Origin: VAZQ01 sp036557665
GTDB lineage: Bacteria > Pseudomonadota > Alphaproteobacteria > Rhizobiales > Xanthobacteraceae
DNA: 64,000 nt
Assembly (NCBI GenBank): GCA_036557665.1
Contig: DATBHG010000002.1
Coordinates: forward strand, 186,001-250,000
Reading direction: 5' to 3'
In this document: positions 43,950 to 52,941 of the stretch, in pieces
Layout of the letters: every line of letters begins with the position of its first letter
How positions within the stretch are numbered: position 1 is the first letter of the stretch
The notes under the pieces: model-generated
What the model was told of the DNA's origin: nothing
Seen by the model: only the letters and a program-made list of their open reading frames with translations
Databases searched by the model: none
Program-made: the position numbers and the translations under genes

Positions 43950-45002
43950 TCATCGCTCTCGGGCACCGCTCGCCGGCTTGAATGCCTCCTTGTCGTAAGC
44001 CTCCACAATGCGGGCTACGAGCTCGTGCCGGATGACGTCCTCGGCGGTATAGGCAACAATACCCACTCCTTCGACGTTCCGCAGCAGCCGCGTGGCTTCC
44101 GCCAGCCCCGAGATTTGGCCAGGCGGCAGATCGACCTGGCTCGGATCCCCGGTCACGATCATGCGGCTGTTCTCTCCTAAGCGCGTTAGGAACATCTTCA
44201 TTTGCATGCAAGAGGTGTTTTGCGCTTCGTCCAAGATGACGACTGCATTCGAAAGGGTTCGCCCGCGCATGAAGGCGAGCGGCGCGATTTCGATCTCGCC
44301 CGTCTCCAGTGCACGCTCCACAATGCGCGCGTCCATGAGATCGTACAGTGCATCGTAGATGGGGCGCAGATACGGGTCGACTTTTTCGCGCATGTCGCCA
44401 GGCAGAAATCCCAGCCGCTCGCCGGCTTCAACCGCTGGCCGTGAAAGAATAATACGATCAACCTCCTTGCGCTCGAAAAGCTGCACCGCATGCGCAACGG
44501 CGAGCCAGGTCTTTCCCGTTCCCGCAGGTCCAATCCCGAACACTAGCGCGTGGCGACGCAGAGCACGGATGTACGCGTCCTGCGCCTGCGTGCGCGCGCG
44601 CACCGAACGCTTGCGCAAGTTGATCTCTTCGAAGCTTGTTCGCGCCTCTGCTGACTCGTAATCGAACAATGATCCTTGGGCGATGGCCAGGCGGATGGCA
44701 CCCTCAAAATCGCCGGACACAAGCTCGCCGCCCTGCTTCAGGCGCTCGTACAGGCTTTCGAGCACGCGCCGCGCTTGCTCTACACTTTCCCGAGAGCCTG
44801 CAAGAGTCACATGGTTGCCGCGCTGCTCGGCGACTACGCCCAGCCTGCGCTCGAGCAGCGCAAGGTTCTGCCCGTATTGCCCGAACAGGGTGGAAGCCAG
44901 TCGGTTATCCTCGAAAGTGAGCAACAGCTGAGACGCTGGATTGCTCGTCGTCACCACGGCGGAGGATGCGAGGGATCCACTCCCAATTCGAGGCGAGCGC
45001 AA
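43950..45002 (-). CDS. phoH: PhoH-like ATPase (YbeZ)
   Basis: A 350-residue protein with a KH-like N-terminal part (LGVVAEQRGNHVTLAGSRES) and a PhoH ATPase core: Walker A GPAGTGKTWLAVAHA, LSRPAVEAGERLGFLPGDM, Walker B-like NAVVILDEAQNTS and MIVTGDPSQVDLP. It works with YbeY in RNA metabolism. The start is uncertain: the best-fitting start is a TTG at 45002, five bases after the miaB stop; a GTG 45 bases downstream is the alternative. Confidence 0.93.
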   Translation of the reverse strand: MRSPRIGSGSLASSAVVTTSNPASQLLLTFEDNRLASTLFGQYGQNLALLERRLGVVAEQRGNHVTLAGSRESVEQARRVLESLYERLKQGGELVSGDFEGAIRLAIAQGSLFDYESAEARTSFEEINLRKRSVRARTQAQDAYIRALRRHALVFGIGPAGTGKTWLAVAHAVQLFERKEVDRIILSRPAVEAGERLGFLPGDMREKVDPYLRPIYDALYDLMDARIVERALETGEIEIAPLAFMRGRTLSNAVVILDEAQNTSCMQMKMFLTRLGENSRMIVTGDPSQVDLPPGQISGLAEATRLLRNVEGVGIVAYTAEDVIRHELVARIVEAYDKEAFKPASGARER

Positions 45003-45007
45003 CGGCT

Positions 45008-46378
45008 TCAGTCCCCCGTGGCCGGGACGTCTTGCGCGAGCACGCCGAATAGGCTGTTCGAGCTCGCCCTGGTGATCCTCACTGCTCTAACTTTGCCGAT
45101 CAAGGCGTGTGGTGCGATGACCTGAATAGGTTGCAGATATGGGGATCGGCCGATGATCTGGCCAGGATGACGCCCCGGTTTTTCGAACAGGACCTTGAAA
45201 GTGCGTTCGACGCAGCGGCTGTTGAAGGCGGCGGCATGGCGCTCGATCGCGGCCTGCACCCGATGCAACCGCGCAAGTTTGACATCCTCCGGGATTTGAT
45301 CCGGCATGGCCGCGGCCGGTGTGCCGGGGCGAGGCGAGTATTTGAACGAGAACGCTCCGGCATACGCGACCTCGTCAATGAGCGAGAGGGTCGCCTTGAT
45401 GTCGTCCTCACTCTCGCCGGGAAAGCCGACGATGAAGTCGGAGGAGAACGCCATGTCGCCCCGCGCAGCGCGCAACCGCCCGATCATGTCCAGGTAGGCA
45501 ACTCGCGTATGCCGTCGATTCATCAGTGTCAGCATGCGGTCCGAGCCGGTTTGTGCAGGAACGTGCACGTAAGGCATCAGTGCCGGCAGATCGCGATGGG
45601 CGGCAATCAGGCTTGCCTCCATGTCGCAGGGATGACTGGTGGTGTAGCGCAGGCGGGCGACACCGGGCACCGCGGCAACACGGTACAGAAGTTTTCCGAG
45701 CGTCCAATCGGCCCCGTCGGGACCTCTTCCGTGATAGGCGTTGACGTTCTGGCCAATAAGCGTGATCTCCCGCACCCCGGCATCCGCAAGGCGCTCCACT
45801 TCGGCGGTAATCTGGAGCACCGGACGCGAGGCTTCGGTCCCGCGCGTGTACGGCACGACGCAGAACGTGCAGAATTTATCACAACCCTCCTGGACTGTGA
45901 CGAAGGCCGACACCCCCCGGGTCTGGATCGCGTGCCGGGTTGGAGCCTTGAGCCGCTCGAATTTGTTGTCGGCGGGGAACTCGGTATCGACGATTCTGCT
46001 ATTGTGGGCCGCGCGCGCGAGCAGCTCAGGCAGGCGGTGATAGGTCTGCGAGCCTATGACCAGATCGACCGCCGGCGCACGGCGAACGATCTCTTCCCCT
46101 TGCGCCTGGGCGACACAGCCGGCGACGGCAATTTTCACCTGGCGCCCCGAACGTGCAGCCGTCTCCTTGAACGCGCGTATCCGGCCTAGCTCGGAAAAGA
46201 CCTTGTCCTCCGCCTTCTCGCGGATGTGACAAGTATTCAAAATGATGAGGTCGGCGTCCTCGGGCGTGAGCGTCTCGCTGAAACCTTCCGGCGCAAGCGT
46301 GTCCGCCATACGTTGCGAATCATAGACGTTCATCTGGCAGCCAAAGGACTTGATGTAAACCTTTCGGCCTACGCTCAT
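45008..46378 (-). CDS. miaB: tRNA-2-methylthio-N6-isopentenyladenosine synthase MiaB
   Basis: A 456-residue radical-SAM methylthiotransferase. The N-terminal domain has three cluster cysteines (SFGCQMNVYDS, NTCHIREKAE, VAGCVAQAQG). The radical-SAM motif is CDKFCTFCVVPYTRG, and a C-terminal TRAM domain follows. It converts i6A37 to ms2i6A37 in tRNAs reading UNN codons. The related MtaB (t6A-specific) is also in this window. First gene of the phoH-ybeY-corC-lnt run. Confidence 0.97.
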   Translation of the reverse strand: MSVGRKVYIKSFGCQMNVYDSQRMADTLAPEGFSETLTPEDADLIILNTCHIREKAEDKVFSELGRIRAFKETAARSGRQVKIAVAGCVAQAQGEEIVRRAPAVDLVIGSQTYHRLPELLARAAHNSRIVDTEFPADNKFERLKAPTRHAIQTRGVSAFVTVQEGCDKFCTFCVVPYTRGTEASRPVLQITAEVERLADAGVREITLIGQNVNAYHGRGPDGADWTLGKLLYRVAAVPGVARLRYTTSHPCDMEASLIAAHRDLPALMPYVHVPAQTGSDRMLTLMNRRHTRVAYLDMIGRLRAARGDMAFSSDFIVGFPGESEDDIKATLSLIDEVAYAGAFSFKYSPRPGTPAAAMPDQIPEDVKLARLHRVQAAIERHAAAFNSRCVERTFKVLFEKPGRHPGQIIGRSPYLQPIQVIAPHALIGKVRAVRITRASSNSLFGVLAQDVPATGD

Positions 46379-46381
46379 GCG

Positions 46382-46734
46382 CTACTCCGGGGAGTGGATA
46401 TCGGCATCCTGTATCACTTTCGCCCACTTCGCGATTTCCGACCTGATATAGGCATTGAGCCCTTCCGGAGTACTGTCCTCGCTGCTCATACCGAGATCGC
46501 AGCGGCAATGAGACCGCTCGCTCCGGTGCGGTTCTCGATCACGATCGACTGCCCCATGGTCTCCGACATTCTTTGCGCCAGGATCCTGGCGATCACATCC
46601 GTGCCGCCGCCGGCTGAAAATCCCACGAGGATCCTGATCGGCTGCTCGGGAAAGCTCGGCGTTTGCGTGGGACTCCTGCTGCCGAGCAAGCCGATCCCAA
46701 ACGCGAGGGCCAGGGCGAATGCCGACGGTTTCAT
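46382..46734 (-). pseudogene. internally deleted tripartite tricarboxylate transporter receptor (Bug/TctC)
   Basis: The first ~80 codons from 46734 encode a signal peptide and the start of a Bug-family periplasmic receptor (FPEQPIRILVGFSAGGGTDV, IARILAQRMSETMGQ, ENRTGASG). That frame stops at 46486. In another frame at about 46382-46474 the typical C-terminus appears (STPEGLNAYIRSEIAKWAKV). Roughly 200 residues of the usual ~320 are missing and the frames do not match, so no functional receptor can be made. It occupies the gap between miaB and rimI. Confidence 0.85.
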
Positions 46735-46748
46735 GGCCTAGCTCCGGA

Positions 46749-47228
46749 TCACGGCAAGTCTCGGCGAAGGACGAGCGCTGCTGAGCCTTGGTGCTCTGGA
46801 TAATACCGTTCGCGGCGGCCCACATCACGAAAACCCGCGCGCTGGTAAAGACGCCGCGCCGCAACGTTGTCCTCGGCAACTTCCAGGAAGACGGGACCCA
46901 GGCCAAAGCCAGCAAGCCGACGCAAATGCAGCTCCAGCAGTTGGCGCCCGAGTCCCCTGCCTCGCTCAGAGGAGCTGACCGCTACGGACAGGATTTCGGC
47001 CTCTCCGGCAACCATCCGCGACAAGATGAAGCCTGCCACGCTGCCGCCAATGGCGACGCGATGGGCAACCACATTCGGCTGACTGAGCAGCTCGCGGAAT
47101 TCGCCGTCGCTCCACGCGCGCCGGAAAGAGCCTGCGTGCAATGCAGCCAACGCCCGTGCATCGGCAACGCCGGCTTCCGAGAGGACGACTCGGCTGCGTG
47201 CAAACAGCTGGCGCGCGATGTTTCTCAT
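46749..47228 (-). CDS. rimI: ribosomal protein alanine N-acetyltransferase RimI
   Basis: A 159-residue GNAT acetyltransferase. The acetyl-CoA motif is VAVSSSERGRGLGRQLLELH (Q/RxxGxG/A pattern), followed by FLEVAEDNVAARRLYQRAGF and RERYYPE, a RimI-type end. RimI acetylates the N-terminus of S18 and possibly other proteins. The ATG at 47228 overlaps the tsaB stop (ATGA); the frame runs further upstream inside tsaB and is rejected. tsaB-rimI pairing is common. Confidence 0.9.
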   Translation of the reverse strand: MRNIARQLFARSRVVLSEAGVADARALAALHAGSFRRAWSDGEFRELLSQPNVVAHRVAIGGSVAGFILSRMVAGEAEILSVAVSSSERGRGLGRQLLELHLRRLAGFGLGPVFLEVAEDNVAARRLYQRAGFRDVGRRERYYPEHQGSAALVLRRDLP

Positions 47229-47908
47229 CTGCGGGGCAGGTGGGCTGCGTCCTGCGGCTGTGCGTCCGGCGCACGCAAATATAGCGGTTTCGGCGGGCCG
47301 AAACCCTCCGTGGCGGCAGCGCCGAGCCGCGCGATCCAGCTGATATCGGGCGCACTGCGGGTGTCGACCAGGAGCGGTGGATCGGCATCCTTCGGCCACG
47401 CCTTTGCCAGGAGGCTTGCTCCCGAGCCGATGACGCGGGCGGATCCCGTGGTTGCCGTGCGCAATGCGTCGCGCAATGTGGCGATCCGCGGAGCGACCAG
47501 GGTGCGTCCCCCCTTGCCGAAAATCTGGAGATAGACGTGATCGTGCCGCGCATCGATGGCTGCTATGACATGTGTGCTGTCGTCGACCGCGATCAGCGGT
47601 GCCGCCAGGCCTGCGAGGGTTGAGAGACCTATTGCCGGTTTGGCGGCTGCCAGGGCAATACCGCGAGCAGCCGATATCCCGACGCGCAGCCCGGTATAGC
47701 TGCCGGGCCCGGTAGTCACAGCAATACGATCGAGCTCGGCAAATTCGATCGCAGCTTGATCCATCACGCGCGCTACGAGGGGCAGCAATGCCTCTGCATG
47801 CCCCCGGACAGTGGGTAGCGTCTCGCTGACGGTAATACCACCCGCCGCTGTGTCGAGCACGGCGGCCGAGCAGGCATCGAGTGCAGTGTCTATGGCGAGC
47901 ACGCGCAT
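47225..47908 (-). CDS. tsaB: tRNA t6A biosynthesis protein TsaB
   Basis: A 227-residue ASKHA-fold protein: LAIDTALDACSAAVLD, LLPLVARVMDQAAIE, VTTGPGSYTGLRVGISAARG (the family signature) and AIDARHDHVYLQIF. It is the non-catalytic partner of TsaD in t6A37 formation; TsaE is encoded in this window as the AmgK fusion, and TsaD is not here. The gene is coupled to rimI by a four-base overlap. Confidence 0.94.
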   Translation of the reverse strand: MRVLAIDTALDACSAAVLDTAAGGITVSETLPTVRGHAEALLPLVARVMDQAAIEFAELDRIAVTTGPGSYTGLRVGISAARGIALAAAKPAIGLSTLAGLAAPLIAVDDSTHVIAAIDARHDHVYLQIFGKGGRTLVAPRIATLRDALRTATTGSARVIGSGASLLAKAWPKDADPPLLVDTRSAPDISWIARLGAAATEGFGPPKPLYLRAPDAQPQDAAHLPRR

Positions 47909-47924
47909 CGGTTGCGCGCGCAGA

Positions 47925-48488
47925 TCACCCCATCGGCCTGACCGCTACCACGTCGGGCAAGTAGTGGCGGAGCAGGTTCTCGATGCCGTGCCGCAAGGTC
48001 GCCGTCGAGGACGGGCAGCCGGAGCATGCTCCCTTCATGTCGAGATAGACCACTCCTTCCTTGAAGCCGCGGAATGTGATGTCGCCACCGTCATTGGCAA
48101 CCGCTGGGCGCACGCGCGTTTCGATCAGCTCCTTGATCGTGGCCACGGTTTCGGTATCCTCCGGCTCAAAGAACTCTTCCTCGTGCGGTCCTGCGGTGCC
48201 CTGCGTGCTCCGAACGATCGGGGCACCCGACATGAAGTGCTCCATGATAGCCCCGAGCACTGCCGGCTTTAACTGCTGCCACTCGCCTGTCGACTTTGTT
48301 ACCGCCACAAAATCAGCGCCGAAAAACACGCCAGAAACGCCGCTGATGGCGAACAACCGCTCCGCCAGAGGCGATTGGGCTGCGGCCTCCAGGTCGCGCA
48401 TGTCAAGGGTTCCGCTTGCCAGCACGCTTCGCCCGGGCAAGAACTTGAGTGTGGCCGGATTTGGAGTCGGCTCGGTCTGGATAAACAT
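47925..48488 (-). CDS. nfuA: NfuA/NifU-type Fe-S cluster carrier
   Basis: A 187-residue protein with an N-terminal Nfu_N domain (MFIQTEPTPNPATLKFLPG) and a C-terminal NifU domain with the cluster-binding pair CxxC (KGACSGCPSSTATL) preceded by VRPAVANDGGDITF. It transfers [4Fe-4S] clusters to targets; MiaB and MtaB in the window are such clients in principle. It lies 16 bases upstream of tsaB on the same strand. Confidence 0.94.
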   Translation of the reverse strand: MFIQTEPTPNPATLKFLPGRSVLASGTLDMRDLEAAAQSPLAERLFAISGVSGVFFGADFVAVTKSTGEWQQLKPAVLGAIMEHFMSGAPIVRSTQGTAGPHEEEFFEPEDTETVATIKELIETRVRPAVANDGGDITFRGFKEGVVYLDMKGACSGCPSSTATLRHGIENLLRHYLPDVVAVRPMG

Positions 48489-48574
48489 TTCAGGCTCCCT
48501 GAATTTCTGCAGGTCACCCAGCCTGCAGAGCGGCTTCCCAGTAAGGTTGGCGCTTGAGGCCGAAACTTCAATGC

Positions 48575-49069
48575 TCAGGACATCGAATCGAGGTCCTCAT
48601 CGCTGAGATTGCCGGGCACGATCGCCACCGGAATGGGGTATTCGCCCGCGGTCTTGACGAGAGCGGAGATGAGAGGGCCGGGCCCTTCTTTCCCGGTCGC
48701 TGCAGCGAGGACAAGGATGGCAATATCCTCCTCGTCCTCGATCAGCGCGAGCAGCTCCTGTGCCTTGTCGCCTTCACGCACCACGCGCTGGGGCATGACG
48801 CCGGTGATGGCGGCCGAGCGCGAAGCGTGGCGGTCGAGCACGGCGTTGGCTTCCTCGTGCGCCTCGGCACGCATGATGTCGGCCACCCCGAGCCATTGCT
48901 GGCCGTGGTCTGCCGTTTCGATCACCCGGAGCATCAGCACGGTTGCACCGATCCGCAATGCCCGGCGACTTGCGAAATACAGCGCGCGGTCGCATTCCGG
49001 CGAATCGTCGATGACGACAAGAAACTTGGGCGAATGACCGGCCTCGTAGCTCCGGCGCTTCTTTTTCAT
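48575..49069 (-). CDS. universal stress protein (UspA family)
   Basis: A 164-residue single Usp domain: KFLVVIDDSPECDRALYFAS at the start, VLMLRVIE and the loop ILVLAAATGKEGPGPLISAL in place of the usual ATP-binding GxGS motif. The altered loop (AAATGKEGPGPL) makes ATP binding uncertain. The N-terminal ~12 residues are basic. Located between nfuA and trpS on the same strand, a common order in these bacteria. Confidence 0.88.
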   Translation of the reverse strand: MKKKRRSYEAGHSPKFLVVIDDSPECDRALYFASRRALRIGATVLMLRVIETADHGQQWLGVADIMRAEAHEEANAVLDRHASRSAAITGVMPQRVVREGDKAQELLALIEDEEDIAILVLAAATGKEGPGPLISALVKTAGEYPIPVAIVPGNLSDEDLDSMS

Positions 49070-49179
49070 CGCCTTTCCCAGTCGGCCGCCGGCAACCCGA
49101 ATTTTGGCAGCAGGAGGAATCCTGCCATGGCCTTCGACGGCAGTACAGACCTCCGCGTGGCGGCTGAAGTGGCCTGCGC

Positions 49180-50214
49180 TCAGCGGTGTACGAGCCCGAC
49201 GATATCCTTGACCGCCCGCATCGTTTCGGCGGCGAGAGCCTGCGCCCGCACAGCTCCCTCTCCGAGCACCGAATCGATATGAGCCGGATCCGTCAAAAGC
49301 CGCTTCATTTCGGCATTTATCGGCCCGAGTTTCGTGACAGCGAGCTCCACCAGAGCGCTTTTGAAGCCTGAAAACTGAGCGGCTGCAAATTCCCTCACCA
49401 CATCCGACTTGCTCTTGCCAGCAAGCGCGGCATAGATGCCGACGAGGTTGTCTGCTTCGGGGCGTGTCTCGAGCTCCTTCGGATCCGCCGGCAGAGGGTG
49501 CGGATCCGTCTTGGCGCGCCGGATCTTGTGCGCAATCGTATCGGCATCGTCGGTCAAGTTGATGCGCGACTGATCGGAAGGGTCCGACTTGGACATCTTC
49601 TTCGACCCGTCGCGCAGCGACATCACCCGGGTCGCAGGTCCCTGGATCAGCGGCTCAGGGAGCGGAAAAAAGCTTTCCCCAAATCCGTGGGCGCGGATGG
49701 AGGCGGCAAAATCATTGTTGAACTTTTGTGCGATGTCACGCGAGAGCTCGAGATGCTGCTTTTGGTCCTCGCCAACGGGCACGTGGGTGGCGCGATAGGC
49801 CAGGATGTCGGCGGCCATCAACGCTGGATAAGCATAGAGCCCGACCGACGCATTCTCGCGGTCCTTTCCGGCCTTCTCCTTGAACTGCGTCATCCGGTTG
49901 AGCCAGCCCAGGCGCGCTACGCAATTGAACACCCAGGCAAGCTCCGCGTGCTCGGCGACCTGGCTCTGATTGAACACGATATGCTTGCCGGGATCGATGC
50001 CGCAGGCAATGAATGCCGCAGCCACCTCACGGGTGCTCTTGGGCAGCTCGGCCGGATCCTGCCACACGGTTATCGCGTGAAGATCCACTATGCAGTAGAT
50101 GCAGTCGTATTGCTCCTGGAGGGCTACAAATCTTGCGATGGCGCCCAGATAATTGCCGAGGTGCAGATTGCCGGTAGGCTGCACACCGGAAAACACCCGC
50201 TGTTTGAATGCCAT
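49180..50214 (-). CDS. trpS: tryptophanyl-tRNA synthetase
   Basis: A 344-residue class I synthetase. The HIGH motif appears as GNLHLGNYLG, KMSKS as GSKKMSKSDPSD, and VPVGEDQKQHLELSRDIA is the tryptophan-tRNA ligase pattern. The ATG at 50214 (MAFKQRVFSG) is chosen over upstream extension because the family begins there. It charges tRNA-Trp in the cytoplasm. Confidence 0.96.
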   Translation of the reverse strand: MAFKQRVFSGVQPTGNLHLGNYLGAIARFVALQEQYDCIYCIVDLHAITVWQDPAELPKSTREVAAAFIACGIDPGKHIVFNQSQVAEHAELAWVFNCVARLGWLNRMTQFKEKAGKDRENASVGLYAYPALMAADILAYRATHVPVGEDQKQHLELSRDIAQKFNNDFAASIRAHGFGESFFPLPEPLIQGPATRVMSLRDGSKKMSKSDPSDQSRINLTDDADTIAHKIRRAKTDPHPLPADPKELETRPEADNLVGIYAALAGKSKSDVVREFAAAQFSGFKSALVELAVTKLGPINAEMKRLLTDPAHIDSVLGEGAVRAQALAAETMRAVKDIVGLVHR

Positions 50215-50364
50215 TCCTGAGGACTCACTCGTTCGTGCCGCTCCATCGCATGCTGGCCGGCTCTCCCGCAAGACCGCCGCAGAAGCGCCCTGGGATGGCG
50301 CCGATTGTCTCGATGCGCGCCGTCGTTATAGTGGGCCCCGTTTTACGTCTGGGAGTTTTGTTTG

Positions 50365-51366
50365 ATGGTGGCTGATTGCTTTGACGTGCTCGGCATCGGC
50401 AACGCGATCGTGGATGTGATCGCACGCACGGAGGACGATTTTCTGGTCGGGCACAAGATGCGCAAGGGGAGCATGCAGCTTATTGACGAGGCCCAAGCTT
50501 CACGAATCTACGACGCAATGGGTCCGGCAGTTGAGGTATCGGGAGGCTCGGCGGCAAACACCGTCGTGGGTGCCGCGAGTCTCGGTGCGCGCACGGCGTT
50601 CATCGGCAAGATCAAGGATGACGAGCTCGGCCGCGTGTTCGCCCACGACATCCGCGCGGCCGGGGTTTCGTTTGCGACGCCGCCGGCCTCCGCAGGCCCC
50701 TCCACGGCACGTTGCTACGTGCTCGTCACGCCGGACGGCGAGCGCACCATGAACACGTATCTTGGGGCGGCGCAGGATCTGCATCCCAACGACATTGATG
50801 TCGACACCATTGCCGCGGCGCAGATCGTGTATCTCGAGGGATATCTCTGGGATCCGCCCCTCGCCAAGGAGGCGTTCCTCAAAGCGGCCAGGATCGCTCA
50901 TGATGCCGGACGCGATGTCGCGCTGACGCTCTCCGACGCGTTCTGCGTCGACCGTTACCGGGCAGAATTCCTGGAGTTGATGCGGACCGGCACCATCGAC
51001 CTCGTTTTCGCCAATGAGCGTGAGCTGCACAGCCTGTACCTCACGGCTGATTTCGACGCGGCGGTGAGGGCGTTGCGCAACGATGCCCGCGCCGCTGTGA
51101 TCACCCGGAGCGAGAAAGGCTGTGTCATCCTGACCCGTGAAGAAACCGATTTAGTCCCTGCATATCCGGTGGAGCGGCTGGTCGATGCCACTGGGGCGGG
51201 GGACCTGTTTGCCGCGGGATTTCTCGTCGGCGCGGCGAGGGGCATCGATTACCGCAACTCGGCCCGACTGGGAGCGCTTGCAGCCGCCGAGGTAATCCAG
51301 CATCTCGGAGCCCGACCCGAGGGATCGCTCAAGGATTTGGCGCGCGAGAATGGTTTCGACCTGTGA
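50365..51366 (+). CDS. PfkB-family sugar/nucleoside kinase (adenosine kinase-like)
   Basis: A 333-residue ribokinase-fold kinase. The N-terminal DVLGIGNAIVDVIA and GGSAANTVVGAASLGA, then the catalytic and anion-hole motif VDATGAGDLFAAGFL, define the family. The pattern fits the adenosine/inosine-guanosine kinase subgroup common beside trpS in this order. The start is the ATG at 50365; a TTG three bases earlier is in frame. It is divergent from trpS. Confidence 0.9.
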   Translation: MVADCFDVLGIGNAIVDVIARTEDDFLVGHKMRKGSMQLIDEAQASRIYDAMGPAVEVSGGSAANTVVGAASLGARTAFIGKIKDDELGRVFAHDIRAAGVSFATPPASAGPSTARCYVLVTPDGERTMNTYLGAAQDLHPNDIDVDTIAAAQIVYLEGYLWDPPLAKEAFLKAARIAHDAGRDVALTLSDAFCVDRYRAEFLELMRTGTIDLVFANERELHSLYLTADFDAAVRALRNDARAAVITRSEKGCVILTREETDLVPAYPVERLVDATGAGDLFAAGFLVGAARGIDYRNSARLGALAAAEVIQHLGARPEGSLKDLARENGFDL

Positions 51367-51595
51367 CTCCGCCCGGCTTTCCGTCCGGTGCGAATGGCCG
51401 AGCAGGGCTGCTGCCCATGATCCAATAACGGCCGCGTGCCGGACGGCACGAGGCATGTTTGGGCGCAACGCGGGCGGAAGAAGGCGTTTCCACAGCCTTC
51501 CACAGGCTTCCGACACCCTTCACCCGGCGTCATGGAACGGTTGTTCGTTTATGCCATTTTACGCCGCATCCATGTGCTGCAGTGAGGAGGTGTCC

Positions 51596-51802
51596 ATGCG
51601 ATCGCGTTCCGGTCAGCTTCCCAGCCGGTTTCCCGTTGGGACACGCTATGTCGTTGAAGGCAGCAGGCGTTTGCGGGGCGGGCTGCACATCCGTGCACGG
51701 TACCTGGAATTTCCGAATGGGGTGCATCTCGACCTGCCGGCCCACAATCCGGACCGCTCGCACGCGGGGCGCCGACCCGCCAGGCGGCTTGGACGAAAAT
51801 AA
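51596..51802 (+). CDS. small conserved-looking basic protein
   Basis: A 68-residue protein preceded by an ideal ribosome binding site (AGGAGG, five bases before the ATG). The sequence has a compact beta-like core, PSRFPVGTRYVVEG then RARYLEFPNGVHLDLPA, and a basic C-terminus. I recall similar small proteins in Bradyrhizobium relatives but no function. A rho-independent terminator follows 100 bases downstream, so it is probably a single-gene transcript. Upstream frame extension to 51350 is non-coding in look. Confidence 0.75.
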   Translation: MRSRSGQLPSRFPVGTRYVVEGSRRLRGGLHIRARYLEFPNGVHLDLPAHNPDRSHAGRRPARRLGRK

Positions 51803-51901
51803 TTTGCAGCGGGCGGGAACGGACTCCGCAGTTCCGAGTTGCAAGTCTAACGTCGGGTGGAGTGCCCCCCAGCCCCCAACCCCTCACCCATCCGACGAAC
51901 A

Positions 51902-51938
51902 GACCCTGGCCCCCTCAGGCGCCGGGGTCTTCTTTTTC
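51902..51938 (+). terminator. rho-independent terminator after the 68-residue protein gene
   Basis: GACCCTGGC (51902-51910) pairs with GCCGGGGTC (51921-51929) over nine positions including one G-U, with a 10-base loop, followed directly by a T-rich run (TTCTTTTT). It is oriented to end rightward transcription from the small gene upstream. Confidence 0.8.
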
Positions 51939-52075
51939 GTAACGCCTTGAAAATGTGAGATTCGGCGGCCAGGAAACGCTCCACCGGCGCTTCGCGCGCC
52001 GCAAATATGACACCCGTCTCGGTGTCGGGCTGCCCGACCTCTTCCGGCACGAGGTTGGTGCTTTCCATAACCCTG

Positions 52076-52093
52076 GATCACAAAATTGTGATC
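52076..52093. promoter_or_regulatory. perfect 18-base dyad upstream of the DUF72 gene
   Basis: GATCACAA and TTGTGATC are perfect 8-base inverted half-sites around a 2-base centre. The dyad lies 39 bases before the GTG start of the DUF72 gene, the usual distance for an operator overlapping promoter or leader. The half-sites point outward relative to a Crp site (TGTGA-N6-TCACA), so a GntR- or TetR-type protein is as likely; the binder is unknown. Confidence 0.5.
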
Positions 52094-52131
52094 AAGCCTC
52101 ATTGATACGATCCCGTAACGAGGGCGGACAT

Positions 52132-52857
52132 GTGAGCCGCATTTGGATCGGCACTTCCGGGTGGACTTACGATGGCTGGCGCGGCCCGTTCTACCCGCCC
52201 GACGTCCCCAAGAAGGCTTGGCTCGCCTGGTACGCTGGTCAGCTATCGACGACTGAGATCAACGGCTCGTTCTACCGCACGCCCTCGCTTGAAGCTGTCC
52301 GCTCGTGGCGCGATCAGACTCCGCGCGACTTTCTGTTCGCCTGGAAGGCCTCGAAATTCATTACCCACTGGAAGCGTCTGACCGAGAAATGTGAGAGCTC
52401 GATCGAATTGATGGAGACCCGACTGCAAGCGCTTGCGCCGAAAGTAGGTGTCGTCCTGTTCCAGCTGCCGCCGCAGTTCTCGAAGGATCGCGACCGGCTC
52501 GCCTCGTTCCTCGAGATGCTGCCCCGTCGCTACGCCTACGCTTTCGAATTTCGTCACAAGAGCTGGTATGACGAGGATGTTCTCGACCTCCTGCACCAGC
52601 GTAATATCGCGCTGTGCCTGTCCGATCATCATGACGCGCCGGCACCCTGGGAAGTGACGGCCGGCCATGTCTATGTCCGGGGTCATGGACCGGGCGGACG
52701 CTACCGCGACAACTACCCGGACAAGACCCTCCGCCGTTGGGCGCGCGACATCGCCCAATGGAAGCGGCGGCGCCATACAGTCTTCGTCTATTTCGATAAC
52801 GACCAAAAGAGCGCTGCTCCAATCGACGCGCTGCGATTGCGCAATATGCTCAGCTGA
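52132..52857 (+). CDS. DUF72 (YecE-like) protein
   Basis: A 241-residue TIM-barrel-like protein of the DUF72 family. The diagnostic start is SRIWIGTSGWTYDGWRGPFY, then TEINGSFYRTPS, KASKFITHWKRL, FQLPPQFSKD, EFRHKSWYDEDV and VYVRGHGPGGRY. The function is not established. The GTG start at 52132 follows GAGGGCGGAC; the frame upstream is open but contains the operator-like dyad. Confidence 0.9.
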   Translation: MSRIWIGTSGWTYDGWRGPFYPPDVPKKAWLAWYAGQLSTTEINGSFYRTPSLEAVRSWRDQTPRDFLFAWKASKFITHWKRLTEKCESSIELMETRLQALAPKVGVVLFQLPPQFSKDRDRLASFLEMLPRRYAYAFEFRHKSWYDEDVLDLLHQRNIALCLSDHHDAPAPWEVTAGHVYVRGHGPGGRYRDNYPDKTLRRWARDIAQWKRRRHTVFVYFDNDQKSAAPIDALRLRNMLS

Positions 52858-52941
52858 GATCTCGGCAGCGTAGGCAAGAGCGAGAATGCAATGGGCGTCG
52901 GCGCCCTCGCCCGGTTTTGCAGGGAGCTCGTCATGACCGAG

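Larger units (their letters stand above)
51803..52131. other. gap between small gene and DUF72 gene
   Basis: This 329-base gap holds the terminator at 51902 and the dyad at 52076 described separately. C-rich sequence (CCCCCCAGCCCCCAACCCC) precedes the terminator. No gene was found. Confidence 0.5.
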
